DNA of 64,000 bases from Ifrita kowaldi (taxonomy: Eukaryota; Chordata; Aves; Passeriformes; Cinclosomatidae). The notes under the pieces were generated by a model, which searched no databases, had not been told where the DNA came from, and worked only from the letters and a program-made list of their open reading frames with translations. Below, in pieces: positions 1 to 13,500 of this stretch; within the stretch, counting starts at the first letter, position 1, and each line of letters begins with the position of its first letter. The translations under genes and the position numbers were made by a program. The stretch is from positions 403,127 to 467,126 of the forward strand of contig VZRS01004388.1 of assembly GCA_013398055.1 (NCBI GenBank). The letters are read 5' to 3'.

Positions 1-2585
1 TTATTCATGTTGTTGGGAAATGCTCGTATACACGTTGGAAGCAAATCGAGTGCGTTGTTCCCTACAGGTCGATCCCAGGGATGTGGCGTCTCACAGAGGC
101 TGCAAGGGGCTCGCAGCAACAGCCAGCTCTGTGCTTGTCTGGATGCTCTGGAAAGCGCCCGCCTCTGTCAGCAACTTTCCCGTCTGAAAAATAACAATAC
201 AGTCTTTATGGTGCATTTGCCACATGGCTGCATCAGTGCAGGAGTACATTCGGATGAGGTTTGGAGATTAAATCATTCATTCTTTCCTAAACCAAACAGG
301 ATTCATAATTCTTCTCTAGTTGTAGCGTAACTTGCAGGAGCGACCAACAAACAGCCCCGAACTTTAATTTCACCATTGTCAATTGCTTCCTTTGGCCAGC
401 CTTTTCACCTAACTAGTAAATTGATTTGAGCACTTAAATCCACACCAAAGAGCGCCTGTATCTAAGTCGGTAGGAGCTGTGGATTTGTGAAGAAGGAAAA
501 TGGATAAATGGTCTGCTGTAAGTGTGCAGAGGGGTTTAACTCTACAAAACCTGTGAATATTACTGCCAACCTGCTAGTGCCAAAGTTGCCTTCCTCTGTG
601 GAGGGAGACAATTATTATCTCCAGCTGCTCAGACGAAAGATTGTTTGGCTGGTACTTATGATCACACAAAATATTGTTCAAGTGTTACACATATTCCTTC
701 TTCTTTTTTTTTTTTTTTTTAAAAACCCAGAAATATTTGTATCTGACCCAAGCCCCTCTCAGCTTCCCAGGTAAGCCATGAGGAGGTCTCTGCAAGGCAC
801 TGAACAGACAGCTACAAATAAATTTAGCAAAACTCATCACCCAAACATTATCAAATTAGAAGCCAGCCCCAGTCAGGACTAGAAAGGCTGGATTTGAATT
901 TGAAAGGTGAAAAAAGAAACAGTTCCCTGGGGAAGGCACATTATTGAATTAAATGCTCAACACACGGGCTGTGTGTAGGCACAATATATCTGAAATGAAA
1001 AGGGCAAACATGACACTTTGATGTTTGATAAGGGGATGGAGACTCAATGTGTAGATGAAGTAAAAACATGACTGCAATAAGATACCAGCCTTGAAAAGAT
1101 TTGTCAAAAAAAATGCCTAGTTTTCTTAATTTCAATACTCACACCTGTGGAAATTTGGAAATTCACACGGTCAATTGTTCTATTTGTGGTTAATTTCATA
1201 CTATTTTTAATAATGGAAAGATCATATATGCCCTCATCTACAAAGAGGTACGTTTCAGGTGTCTTTTCTAAAGACACTTTTATCTGTTCCTATACTGAAT
1301 TTGGATGTCAGTGCTCAGTTTCTGTGTAACATCACTTTGCTTGCATCAGCTCGGCATTAATTGTGAAACGTGTCTTACTCACTGTGCTGAGCACGGAGAA
1401 CTGGAGGGTTTCTGCATGAGCAGGCTGTCATAGTTGGAGATGGAGGCAGAACAAGCACAGGATGAAGCCCTCCCCATCTCTCAAAGACAGGCCTGGCTGG
1501 TTCCCTTTATTCACACGTGGTAAACCATTGGATATTTCTGCCACTGCTGTTCAATTTGCATCACACTTCCTCTTGCCAGGCTTTCTGCAGCCTTAAAAGA
1601 CCCGTTGAACTTGAGCTCAGGGCTAGCTCTTTCTGTACTTAAAGAAGAGAGAAGTGTCTGTATTCCCACCCAGTCTGGAGTGCAAAGAGGTAGGATCAAA
1701 AGCTGGACTGAAGCTGCTGGGAAAAAATAGTGTATGTCCTTCTTTGTTACTTTTTAGTTCTTAGGGGGAATAGGGACAGGACACCCAGGATTCAATCCAG
1801 AATCCAGAGGCTAATTTTTGTGGCAATGGTTGCCTACTTTGTCCACAATCCTGAATAAAAAGTTGAACATGATGTACGTGAAGCGCTGGGAGAGCTGTTC
1901 CATTGCAGATCTCCCTGTAAACTGAAGAAAAATGGTAATAGAGAAAAAATAATGTCAGTATTTGGGATTGCTTTAATGCTACCCATTATGAGATTTACAG
2001 CCTTCAGTCCTGAAAAAAAGAAGGGGTAGAGTGTTGTACTTGAAAAATAGACCAGGGAGTCATCCTTTTCTTCAGGATGGATGTCAGGGGTTTAGGTAAC
2101 AGCCTCATTGTTGGCTGTTCCTGTGGGCTTTGGGGTGTTCCAATTCAGGTTCCCTCTCTGCTTGTGAAGACTCAGAGCACCCCACCCTCCCACTGGGACC
2201 CTAATCATTATGCATGCTCTTGTCTCCTCTCTCCAGCCTTACTCATATTATTTCATGGGAAAGTTCAGCAAGAGGAAATGAGAATGGAGCACTCCTCCAG
2301 TCTCATCCAAATCCCAGAAAAATATGCAGTCTGGCCTTGTGCAAACCGTGCCTTACTCAGAGGCAGGAGATGTGGACAGGAATCCTGTGGGGATCAGCCC
2401 AGGCTGCCCCATTCTGGTTTTGTGCCCTCCACCGAAGCAGTGTAGGTGAAAGTGATACCTGCTTCATCCAGGCACTGAATCTGTGCAGGGTTTGTGTGGG
2501 AACTGATTTGCTAAATGGGATATGCAAACCTTAACACAGAAAGCCCTTCCAAGCAGGGTAGAGGGAAGAAATCTAGTCCCTATAG
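1..2585. other. Noncoding DNA, nothing recognised
   Basis: Only short open frames occur, none resembling a known protein. There is a 17-T run at 704-720. COQ8A is expected left of PSEN2 by synteny, so this may be its upstream flank or a large intron, but none of its conserved ABC1-kinase motifs was seen. Confidence 0.5.
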
Positions 2586-2587
2586 AG

Positions 2588-2880
2588 AAGCCCTTTTTAC
2601 AAGGGCCTGTAGGGACAGGACAAGGGGGAATGGATTCAAACTAAAAGAGAGCAGATTTAGGATAGATATTAAGAAGAAATTCTTTACTGTGAGGGTGAAG
2701 AGACACTGGAACAGGCTGCCCAGAGAAGCTGTGGCTGCCCCATCCCTGGAAGTGTTCAAGGCCAGGTTGGATGGGGCTCTGAGCAACCTGTTCTAGAGGA
2801 AGATGTCCCTGCCCATGGCAGGGGGTTGGAACTAGATGAACTTTAAGGTCCCTTCCAACCCAAACCTTTCTATGATTCTA
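2588..2880 (+). mobile_element. CR1 LINE 3' fragment
   Basis: The plus strand encodes the end of the CR1 ORF2 reverse transcriptase (RACRDRTRGNGFKL, KKFFTVRVKRHWNRLPREAV, SLEVFKARLDGA). The diagnostic CR1 3' UTR follows (GGTTGGAACTAGATGA ... CCCTTCCAACCCAAACC ... TTCTATGATTCTA). It is 5'-truncated, as is usual, and lacks a functional ORF. Confidence 0.95.
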
Positions 2881-5055
2881 AGAAATTTCTTTGTAAATAC
2901 CTAAACATTGACATCCATCGATGCTTTATTGCCTCCAGTGTGATGTGACAGCAGAAATCGGTTGTTGCAGATGAATAGATTTTGCATCAGTGTCTAAATC
3001 TCATGTAATTTTTGTGCCATATGCCTGCACTCTTTTGGAGGTATGTGCAGTGCAGAGCTGAATGTTCAGAGCAAGCCAAAGCAGTCCTGTGAAAAAAAAA
3101 GTTCCTTGACTTTGAGGAGTGTCTTGATTAGCTACAAGAACAGGAAGTGAACGTTAAGAATAAATCAGCTAAAACACATTTTTGGCCATACAGGTGTCAT
3201 TTACTTCTTGTAGCTTGTTCAGTAGTGTGCTATTCAGTCAAATTTCAACATACTGCCTTATCTAGAAACATTTCTGTGAGTGTTTCTTACAACTATGAGG
3301 AGTATATAAATCAGTCTTTTATTAAATTACAATAAAAGCATGATCAATTTGATTATAGTAATATTAATTATTACAAAGCTATAACTACTACAATTATCTA
3401 TCCTCATAATATATATAAATATCGTGAAAATTATAACAAATTTAAATTATAACTAATAGTTACAAGTTAACTAGTGTGGGAGTCACACTCCTCCAGAGGC
3501 TTCTCCCTGCTAATGTTAAAATGGTTTGTTCGAGATTATTGAATTCTCAAATTATCCTAATTTTGCAGGTCAGTGGGAAAGCTTCATGTAGCAGCTGGAA
3601 GTCCTGACTCCACAGCAGATGCTTTAGCTGTGCCATCCTCATACTGCTTGTTGATATTTAGGTAATGCAGGGCTTAATGGTGCAATTTCATGGGGTGCAC
3701 AAACATCTTTGCTGCAGGCCTGGGGTAGGAGCAGCAAGAAGGGCACCTGGAAGGGCGAGGGCAAGGCTCTCTGGCTTTGACTTCCAGCAGGGTCCCTTGT
3801 CAGCCTTTGGGTGGGATTGCCTTCCTCCTCCTGTTCACTGTTAGTTCTGAGAGGAGTGATCAGCTCACTGTTTACTGGATGCAGGGAACACCCAAATAAA
3901 CCTCTGCCAGTGCTGCTGCTGACTGAAGCACCTGGTGAAAGCTGACTTCCTCAAAGCCCTGTACAAAGTGGGACATGTTCCCAGAGGGGAACACGGAGAG
4001 GAATGAGCCAGAAGGGCTAAACTTCTACAAACAGAAAAAGAACCAGAGCCTGGAAGGATCTTTGGGCCTTGCAGTAAGAAGGGCTCCATTGCAACAGAAA
4101 ATTAGTAGGCAGACTACTGACCTGCAGAAAAAAACTTAATGGAGCCTCAATTAAGCAGCGATTGGTCATGTAATTAGGTTGACATGTATCCAGGCTGTTC
4201 AGAGAACACTCAGAAATTCTCTTGCATAGGACAGGCCCAAGCTGTTTCTCCAACCACAATATGTATGGTTGAACTCGATGAACTTGGAGGTCTTTTCCAA
4301 CCTTAATGATTCTAGGAATCTCTAATGTACGTCACCATCCTTCTCTCATGTTCATACAGCTAACCACAAAGCAAAAGCTGCTCTGGAAGTGTTTCCCTCA
4401 GTCCTTCTTCTCCAAGCAACTTCTGAAGCTCAGATGAGCTATCTCTTGGGGGGTTTTACCTTGTGTTCACTCATCTTCTCTAGAAGGTAATTTTTTCAGG
4501 GCAGATGGAATGTCTTCTCTGACTACGTAGATTTATGGCGTTCCATCAACATAATAATATAGGGATGATGAAGTGGAACAACTCAAGTGGAAGTCACTGG
4601 ACAGGTGGGTTGGTTTTAGTACTTAGCTTGTAGGTATTTCAAAACTTTGGCAAGTGACGCTGTATGTACCGTATGTCATTTAAATGGCTTTATGGCCAAG
4701 AATGAGAGCAAGAGCTCTCAGAGAGAAATGGGATCTCTCTGACTCAGTCAGTGGTAGATGCACATCCAGTATCATCATAGGATCCAAATGGTGAGCTATT
4801 TTTGTTAGGCTTAGTAGTGCTCTGGTTTCTGAACTGTGTATTTTCATCCCAAAGCATTCTGGCATTCATTGCACTTGCCCTTCCTTTTTCTTTCTCCACT
4901 CACTGCTAGGGGACAGAGACAAGATGCCATTTCAGTTAGCACTTTATTTTTAAGATGATTTAGTGCTGTCAGAAGGAGGTGGTGCGGCAGTTCTCAAGAT
5001 GAATGTTTTCTGTCCAAGAGGAGGATACAGTGCAGGGAGCAGGACAGATATTTCC
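2881..5055. other. Noncoding DNA between CR1 copies
   Basis: Apart from the short CR1 remnant at 4256-4318, this stretch has no recognised gene. An AT-rich block occurs at about 3330-3470. Open frames are short and unlike known proteins. Confidence 0.5.
4256..4318 (+). mobile_element. Short CR1 3'-end remnant
   Basis: A diverged copy of the CR1 terminal region: TATGGTTGAACTCGATGAAC, GGAGGTCTTTTCCAACC and ATGATTCTA are recognisable. Only about 60 bp survive. Confidence 0.8.
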
Positions 5056-5056
5056 T

Positions 5057-5345
5057 AGAATCACAGAATATGCTGAGTTGGAAGGGACCCACAAGGATCA
5101 TTGAGTCCAACTTCTGGACCTGCACAGGACACCCCAAGAGTCACACCATGTGCCTGAGAGCATTGAGAAACACCTCTTGGATTCTGTCAGGATTGATGCT
5201 GTGACCACTGCCCTGGGAAGCCCATTCCAGTCCCCAACAACCCTCTGGCTGAAGAACTTTTTCCTAGTATCTAACCTAACCCTCCCCTGACATGACTTTA
5301 TGCCATTCCTTCAGATCATGTCACTGGTCACCACAGGGAAATTTC
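5057..5345 (-). mobile_element. CR1 LINE 3' fragment
   Basis: The minus strand carries a diverged CR1 tail. On the plus strand this reads AGAATCACAGAATATGCTGA, GTTGGAAGGGACCCACAAGG and ATCATTGAGTCCAACTTC, then the reverse complement of the ORF2 end. It belongs to a different CR1 subfamily from the copies at 2.6 and 9.8 kb (longer 3' UTR wording). Confidence 0.93.
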
Positions 5346-8300
5346 ACGATTCCCACACCCCTATTTTCCTTCTGGAGCTTTCAGTGAGCAGCCTTGCTCT
5401 GCACAGCTGGAGAGGGCAGGGAATGCCAGTGGGACTCCTGGAGGGCTCCGAGACCCCTGGCTGGGAAGAGGTGAGCAGAGGTGGCTGTCAGGTTCTGTGG
5501 AGGAGAGGGGACTGCTGAAGGGCTGTCTTGTCCCCTAACTGAAAAAAAGGGAGGGTGAAGAAGACACAAAAACCTTCCCTTTGCCCCCTACGTTTTGCCT
5601 TGCCTCCCTGTGCCCCTGCTCACACTTCCCTCCTTTCCATATCACCCAGAAAGGGGCTGCTTTGGGGAAGGAAGGATGACAGGTGTCGGACCACTGAGGT
5701 GATCTATTATCTCCATAGGTCCACAGGGAAGAGTCTGAGAGGCCCTTTTGGTAGCATTTGTAGCAAAGCTTAGGACCCAATTATTTCTTGTCTCCTATTA
5801 CCTATCCCAAACAGGCTGCAGTGGCTCTGGATAGGGGTTTTGTGGTTCATACTGTACAGCTCCAGGGCACTGACTGTACAAGACTGAACTCTTAACAGGA
5901 GGTGGGTGCAGGCCCAACAATGCCAGAGTTCTCTCTAAAAGGTAACAATTCTTTTCAGGCATTTTAAACAGGATGCTCCCAGATTTCTCCTCTCTGGGAT
6001 GTGAGGCAGATCACAGCCTCATTGTCATTCACTGGGGTTTGCTCCGGCCCTCCACCCTCACACACATGCTCAGCGTCCTGGATCACATGATTTTCTCTCC
6101 AACCAGGGAAGAAGAAGGGTTGCAATTGTGTTCTCACAAGTGGAAATGTGCAAATAGGTACATGGATTCTTTTTCTCTCTTTAGGTGACGAAAGAAAACA
6201 AAACTAGGCGCTACTGTCAGGGTGAGGTGGTGACAAGCCACAACAAGCCTAAGCCACATCGTGTTCCTCAGTGACAGGAGACTGCCAGAAAGGGCTGTGC
6301 CATGAAAACACCATGAAAACACCATATAAACATCACCACGCCAGGCGTGGCTGTGCCTCGTGCCACCCACCTCTGCTCCAGACTTCACCACGTGGGTGCC
6401 AAGTGGGTACTGGGTGCTTTGGAAATTGGAGACAAGCCCGTGCGGGTGGAGTACGTTAAGAGAAGGACAGTGCCAGGTGAAGAGGCTGCAGATACAAGCA
6501 CTAAATGGAAGGAAAGGATACCAGTCCTTGTCTTTGGGTAGTGTGTGGGACAGTGCAGGGCAAGGACAGGCACTGTTGCCCCTGCCACCTTAGCAACTGA
6601 TATAGTAAAACGTTCACAGTATGATACTTGCCAGTTCAAATTGTGTTGCACAACAGTGCTTTTTATGGGTGTTGAGCAAAGCCATTTTGAACGAGATGAA
6701 GAGTACGGTAGCCTGACTAGCAGCTGTGTGCCTCAAGAATGTGGCATTTCTGTTTCTCTGTTGGACTCAGTTAAACATTACTGAGTCTGTAATTCTTCTT
6801 TGTCTGGGCTAGACAGATCAGTTGTTTCTGCTCATTGTAAATTGCATTGGCTTGCATAGTTTGGGGACTGTTTTGCTCTCTCCCCTTGGCACCTGATTGT
6901 TTACATGTACCTCAATCGATCCTGTGTGGACAACTGGAAAGGCTCAGTTCTTTGTAGCTTCCAGCCAGGATTCACTTTACAGATGGTAACTGGCAAAGCC
7001 ATTCACCCCCTGGGCAAACATGGCAAATTAATTTTGAAGCTATGCAAACAGAAACAAGTCCTTTGCCTGCATTTAGCCACTCTGAAAAGCCTTTTGCCAA
7101 GGACAGAAGGGTTATCTGAACAGTTTGGGCAGAGTTGTTCTAAATGGAAAGGTGGGCTGGAGCCAGAGAACGTAGGAGAAACAGGGTTATTTCTGAACAC
7201 TTTACTGGAACTAAGAATTAACACTAGTCATCATAGTTCTGCTGGTTAATGGCAAAGCATGCTGCCAAACTCAGCTTTTGGCATGGCATTGCCATGTGTC
7301 ACAGAGCTGGAGAGCAGCGAGCCACCTTGCCCTAGCCTGGAATCATCCCCAAGACACTGTGTTTTCTTTCACTGCCCTGAAAGCCAGAACTTGTTCTGGC
7401 TTCCTGGCTTCCTGCCTCGCTGCTCCAAAACACAGCAAGGTGTGGGATGGGGACATGAAAAGCTGTAGGGTGTTTCTGAATGCCTGTGTGGCAAATGGAC
7501 AAACTCATAACCTCCATCCACTTGCCAGACGATGATTCACAGATAGTCATGACAATTTACTTCTAGCAGTCAGTCTGCAGGGATGTTGTGGCTTCAAAAA
7601 CCAAAAGCCAAAACCAGCATGGGAAAGCAGGATTGTTGCTACCTTTGGATGCTGACTGACCCTTTTCCTGCTTTGTTGTGGCTATCAATCCAATTCCAGA
7701 GGCCATTTGAGCAGGACTGCATAATCTAACCTCTGCTATCTACATCTGTGTCTGCATACCTGGACAGAGAGAGACCCACTGGTGGAAGAACATCCCGACT
7801 GACACGTACCAGAGTGCAACTAAGAGGGAGACACCAGCAATTAACAAGCCTCTGGAAGGAGTGACTGATTGAGAGATGCTCCAGACATCCAGGTTAAGCC
7901 CTTCATTTGACCCTGAGCAAATTATTCAACTCCTATCTGTAAAATAGGGCTAATGGCATTCTTCTGCTCTGTCGTGCTCCTGATGCCTAAAGAAGTGTTT
8001 GGAAAGCCTCAGTGGAAGCACAGCAGAGTAATTTCAATGTGCTAGTGTGCAGGGAAAAGGGTTGGCCTTCAGGCCCAGCAGTGCTAAGAACCAGCACTGC
8101 AGGTTCACTCTCCCATCAACTCCCAGACACTTCTGAGATTTCTAGCCTGGAGGAGCCCAAGGTGTGAGCACAAAGATGACCCTTTCCTTCATCAGTCCCA
8201 CCAGATACAGTATCTAAGGCTGCAGCCTGGACAGTGACTACACCCTGCACCATCCACTCCATGCACTGTAGCAACTGTGGCTTCAGTTCAGCTGGTGGTC

Positions 8301-9745
8301 TGCTTTCCCAGCATAGGAAATGTGGTTCCTTTCCTGAAATACACGTGTTCTCACTGTTCTGCTCTGCAGCAGCACTCCTATTTCATGACAGTGCTGCCCA
8401 CCACGGTTAGCAGAGAAGGTGCCCTTAACCCTTTACATGCTAAATACTCTCATTTCCCCATCCTGCTTAAGTCCTCATTTGGTGCATTTGCCACTTCATT
8501 CTTGCTTGCCCACCCAAATCACACAGGGACAGAAATTAGGGCAATTCTTTTCCATATTAAGGAAGAAAGTGAAACAGTTTTCATGCCTTTTGAAACTTTA
8601 ACAGAACACTCAGGAAGAGTATTAGCACAATAGCTGGGGAACAAAAATAGCTCAAATCTGAACTTCCCAGAATATGACAAAGGCTGTATTTGGTAGGGGC
8701 TTAAGGAGAGGGCATGTCTTTTCTGGCTTGATGAGGGGATGACATTCCTGTTTAGAACACTTCTGTTAATGCTACTGGCATTTTATTGCTACTAACTATC
8801 TCTTGGTACACAGGATAAGTAGCTTTTAAAATAATCCTGAATACCTACCTTCAGCTCCAGGGATCTTGCTTGCCTTACACCAGTTTTCAAGGAAGGCTCA
8901 TATTCTTTCATACACAGATGCAGCTCCGTGAAGTCAGGGAAAATTTTAAATGCTTGTATTAAGCTTTGTAGAGATTGAATATGGTATGGCATAAGATAAG
9001 AAGGCTGGATCAGTTTTCCACACTTTCACTTTCAACATTGTTCCCGGTCTGCTTAAATGCAAGTTAGCTGGTGAGTTGCTCATATTTTATACCAGGGTGA
9101 GCAAGGTCTCCTTGAAATCATAGAAACCAGAGATCCAGGAGAAAATAGGCCTAATGGTTTTCCTACTCCACCCTCTTCTGCAAGGCAAGTTCAGGAGTGC
9201 CAGGCTTCCTGGCATTTATTTCTGCACAGATCTAGTCCCAAGTTGGCCTTGGGAGCTGTCACTTACCTCAAGCTGCATTTGATAGGGCTCAAACAGTTCC
9301 CAGTTTTGGAAAACTTCCATTCCAACTACTTGGCCCTGTACCTGTCTCTGGTTTCTGTATCAAGGAGTTTAGCTAGTTCCACTTCAAAGTCTCTGTTTAT
9401 TTATATCTTTTTAATACTGAGCCACAAATAGTGCTGAGCAGTGACACCTCCCAAATTGTGCTCTCGGACACCTGTCAAATGTGTTGCACAAAGAAGGTAA
9501 CAGTTCATATTTACTTAACTCCTTCAGTGCTCAGAGCAAACATCTTGCATTTAGAGTGGTAAAAGATGGGTAATAGCAAATCTGCAGCAAAGGAATATGT
9601 AAAAAAGAAATAATAGTAACTTGTGTGATGGTATTTGATGCCCTGATCTAACTCTCTGTGGACAGATCTTCCTTATGTATCTGAGCTTAAACCCAGCATG
9701 GTCATGTGGCCTTCCAGTACCCCAGGGGAGCCCAAAAGAAAGAGG
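5346..9745. other. Noncoding DNA, nothing recognised
   Basis: No coding exon, RNA gene or mobile element could be supported. The longest open frames, such as 8277-8633 plus, begin with GTG and show no familiar domain. Confidence 0.5.
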
Positions 9746-9749
9746 GAGG

Positions 9750-10029
9750 AGTACTTTGTACAAGGGCATGTAGTGATAGGACAAGGGGGAATAGCTTCAA
9801 ACTGAAAGAGGGTAAGTTTAGATTAGGTATTAGGAACAAATTCTTTACTGTGAGGGTGTTGAGACACTGGCACAGGTTGCCCAGAGAAGTTGTGGATGCC
9901 CATACCTGGAAGTACTCAAGGCCAAGCTGGATAAAGCAACCTGGTCTAGTAGAAGGTGTCCCTACCCATAGGAGGGGGTTGGAACTAGATGATTTTAAGG
10001 TCCCTTCCCACCCAAACCGTTCTATGATT
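9750..10029 (+). mobile_element. CR1 LINE 3' fragment
   Basis: It has the same structure as the copy at 2.6 kb: the ORF2 end (RACSDRTRGNSFKLKEGKF, RNKFFTVRVLRHWHRLPREV) followed by GGGTTGGAACTAGATGATTT and TTCTATGATTT. A lost base in the DAHTW/EYSRPSW region puts the last codons out of frame. Confidence 0.95.
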
Positions 10030-10273
10030 TACTCTATTGCTTTGTTTCCCACCTGTAGAATGGGAACAGCTCTCATCACTTTACCTGACTGAGGGCAGGG
10101 GGAGAAAGGAAAAATTCAATGAGGAATGCTGTGTGTGTTAGGGGGCATACAAATAGTGTGGTAGGACAACTTCTGGCAAAGATACCACATCTCTCCATGC
10201 TGCTTTCTTATAAAACAACTGAGTTCAAGAAAATTAGATACCCCCTGGTCCTCCTGAGGATACAAACAACAGA

Positions 10274-10405
10274 GAATCATAGAATGGTTTGGGTTGGAAA
10301 GGACCTTAAAAACCATCTAGTTCCAGGCAGGGACACCTTCCATTAGACCATGTTGCTCAAAGCCTTGTCCAACATTATCTAGCACATCCCTAGGTTTCCC
10401 AGTGC
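10274..10405 (-). mobile_element. CR1 LINE 3' fragment
   Basis: The plus strand reads AGAATCATAGAATGGTTTGG, then GTTGGAAAGGACCTTAAAAA, CAGGGACACCTTCCATTAGA and GTTGCTCAAAGCCTTGTCCA. This is the reverse complement of a CR1 terminus. About 130 bp remain. Confidence 0.94.
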
Positions 10406-10539
10406 AAAGAGCTGGAATGACAGCTGTGTACTCTTTTTTCCCCCCAGATTAGCAAGACCTACTGGGACAGGAGACTGGAAGTGAGAGGACGAATGACAAA
10501 TCAGTAAGTGTAATAATTCCTTTCCTTCTTGAAGATGCT

Positions 10540-13500
10540 TAGAAGAAATCTTTATTTATGTAATAAATTGAATTTAGCAATGCCTGGAGGAGCCCCTGAC
10601 TTATGCTTGGGGCTTTGAGGAGTGAAACTAGGACTGGATGCTTTATTCAGAAAAAAAAAGGGGGGGGTAGGTAACCCAAACAAAATGGAGTGTGCAATAT
10701 AACAGCAGCATCTCACCCAGGGCTGCAGTGCTGAACATGGCACCACACTGAAAACAGCTGGTTGCTGGTTTTAAATGAATTCTGGTACAGAGTGAGCTTG
10801 TTCTCACTGAAAGTCTCTCCCATGCTGGGCCAAAACTGCAGCTGTACTGGGGTGTGGGGTGCCTGCCTGCTTTTTTTCCTGCCACGAAAGAGACTCTAGG
10901 GCCTTCAGCCTCTCTGAAAAACAAGGGGCACACAGCAGAGTACTTCAAAATGGCTGGTACTTCTCCACACAGACCTACTGCCCTCCCGTGGCTGCCAAGG
11001 AGCATCTCTAATGCAGAAACGGAGATCAGGGACTGAGAGAAACAATAAAAAAACCAAAACACCTATAGATTCAATTTAAACCAAAACCCAGTTTGAGTCA
11101 CAAGGAAGAGGAAAGCAAACACAGTGGGATTAACTGGAAGTAGCTATGAAGGCAAGAACAAAGAGCCTAAAGTCAGGTTTTATGAATGAGACCATGGGTA
11201 TCAATGAAAGCTGTGTGCTTCTGCAAGGACTATCTTGTTTCTGTTTTTTTCATTAAGACTGTGCTGCTTCTTGGGCATCCTCTGAGGGCAGAGCTAATCT
11301 CCAGTCTTTGACATACAGCAGGCACTTAAACAAAACAACCCCAGACCTCCCACCAAAAGTTTCACTGGGGGGTTGCGTTAGGCAGGCTCACCACTACATT
11401 TTTGTTCATGGACTTAGCTTCAGTGTTAGATCTTAAAGACTGATGTATGCCTAAGCTACATTTGAGACCAGATGCAATGAAACACTCATTTGGGACTGGA
11501 GAGGAGAGGTGAGTGTGACCGGGATCACACAGGAAAATGCCAACACATGGCACCTCCTGTAGGACTTCAGATGTTGAGTAACACCAGCATCAAGAAAGGT
11601 GTCACCCTGGTGTACCTGGCAGCTGTGCTGTTTCAGGGATGCACATCAGTGGGACAGTAGGGTTTCTTCAGAGCATGCAGCAAGTGGACACCGGTGAATG
11701 AACACACCAGGCAGACAAATGCTTTGCTCACTCAAGTTGCCAGGTCACCGAGTCAGTATCTCATGTAGTAACCAATTATGAGTGGAGTAAATCCTGCCCT
11801 CTCCATTTCACATCTTAGGCCATGCTGCACAATGTTAACATCACGAACAAAACTTCACTTTATGCACAGGTGAAAATGTCCAAAGAGATGAGAAATCAGT
11901 CCATGTAATTTTAAAATTTGCGTGTCTGGGTGTATATGCACACACAAACATAAATATATATTTGTAGTAAATACATATGAACTTTTACACAATTATAACC
12001 ATTCCAGTATATCCATGATATACTTCTATCACTCACAAGGACAATACATTCTATTGCACTGCCAGAATCTCTTGCTCAGTTACCTTTTAAATTACAACTC
12101 TTGTAAGTTCTGCAGAATTGCTCAGTGGAAAGCCAGTCTTTGGCAAGCAGGTATCTGCAGAAAACCAGTGGTGATCCTTCAATATGTGAAGGTTCCCCTC
12201 CCAGTTTCCTTCCAGTATCAACTCTGCTTTCATAGAAATACAACCCTGATAAGCCAAGCAGGATTTTTCTTTCAGTATATACAAATAATTCACATCCTCT
12301 CTACATCATGCAATGCAAAAAGTAAAATCATGTTTGCCAGTGATTCTAGTCCGATTTGGCCCCAAAACTGTTTTAGTTAAAAAGAACAAACACAAACAAG
12401 CAAACAGAAAAAGCAACTCTCACATAAACCATAAAAATCAGCAAACAAAGCTCTACTGATTTACATTTCCAAAGGAAATACCTTTTAGTAATAGTTAACT
12501 CTGTCTGCAGCTGTTAAGTCCAAACATTGCAAATGTGAGAAATGAGGATGGAAAACTAACAAAGAGCAAGAATTACACTTGTCCAGACTGAGGCACACAC
12601 ACACACACCCCCCACCCCGTAAAAACCCTTATGCACTTTTTAAAAATTAGTCTGAATCACCTGTGTGATGTCCTTGTTAAATATCAAAGCAGATGAGCTT
12701 GAACAGGTCTATAGGAAAAAGCAGTACATTAAAAATGTGAAATGTGTAATTCCAAGACTTAGCTAAAAAGTATTTCCAGCAGTTAAATTCTATGTCTCTC
12801 AGTGACATTGCATTATTCACGAAATCTCGCATAATGTTACCTTTACTGACATTGATCAGCTGTCAGAGAAAACTGAGCTTGTTTGAGTAACAGACAGAAG
12901 TAAAAAGAAAAGAAAAATAATCACAGAACTTTGGCTACTATTGAAAAACTGACTCAAAAGAGTCGAAATAAAATTATTTTTAAAGGTGGACAAAACATAC
13001 AGGTTCAGTCTTTCCTATGTATTTTTTACTGACATCAAGCACTGTGATTTTCTTAATGAACTCACTTGAGGGTGTATAGCTATTCATAGAAGTAATGTAG
13101 CAACAGATTAAAGTTTGCACCCCAATATTTTGATACAAACTATGACTGGATATTTCCAAAAGAGTCCCTTTAACACTAAATAGCTATTTTAAGATTTGTA
13201 ATTAAAAAAATAATCTTTAAACAGTACAAAAACCTAGGTAAACCACCAAGTCTCAGTCAGTGTAAGAGAGGACCTCTTAATAAAGGGAAGGTAAATCCTC
13301 CTTTGGAGTAGTTACAACAATGCACAGAAATGAGACCAGAAACACACACAGTAAGTTACAGGTCTGATTTACTGGAGTTCTTCAGTCATTTCTACCTTAA
13401 GGTCATTTCAGGATTGTAGCATGGACCTAGAAAAATATCTCCTAAAAAATAAAACACTGGGAGGAGAGAGCAGGATCTGTTTCCACACGCTGAGGATCCG

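Noticed and set aside
2515..2796. Possible small gene encoding FFTVRVKRHWNRLPREAV
   Set aside because: This is the tail of CR1 ORF2, part of a 5'-truncated retrotransposon.
8277..8633. A 118-codon plus-strand frame
   Set aside because: It begins with GTG, has no domain and lies in ordinary AT-rich DNA.
1..10400. COQ8A exons expected left of PSEN2
   Set aside because: None of the conserved kinase-like motifs was seen on the minus strand; the gene probably lies beyond the window or only an intron is present.
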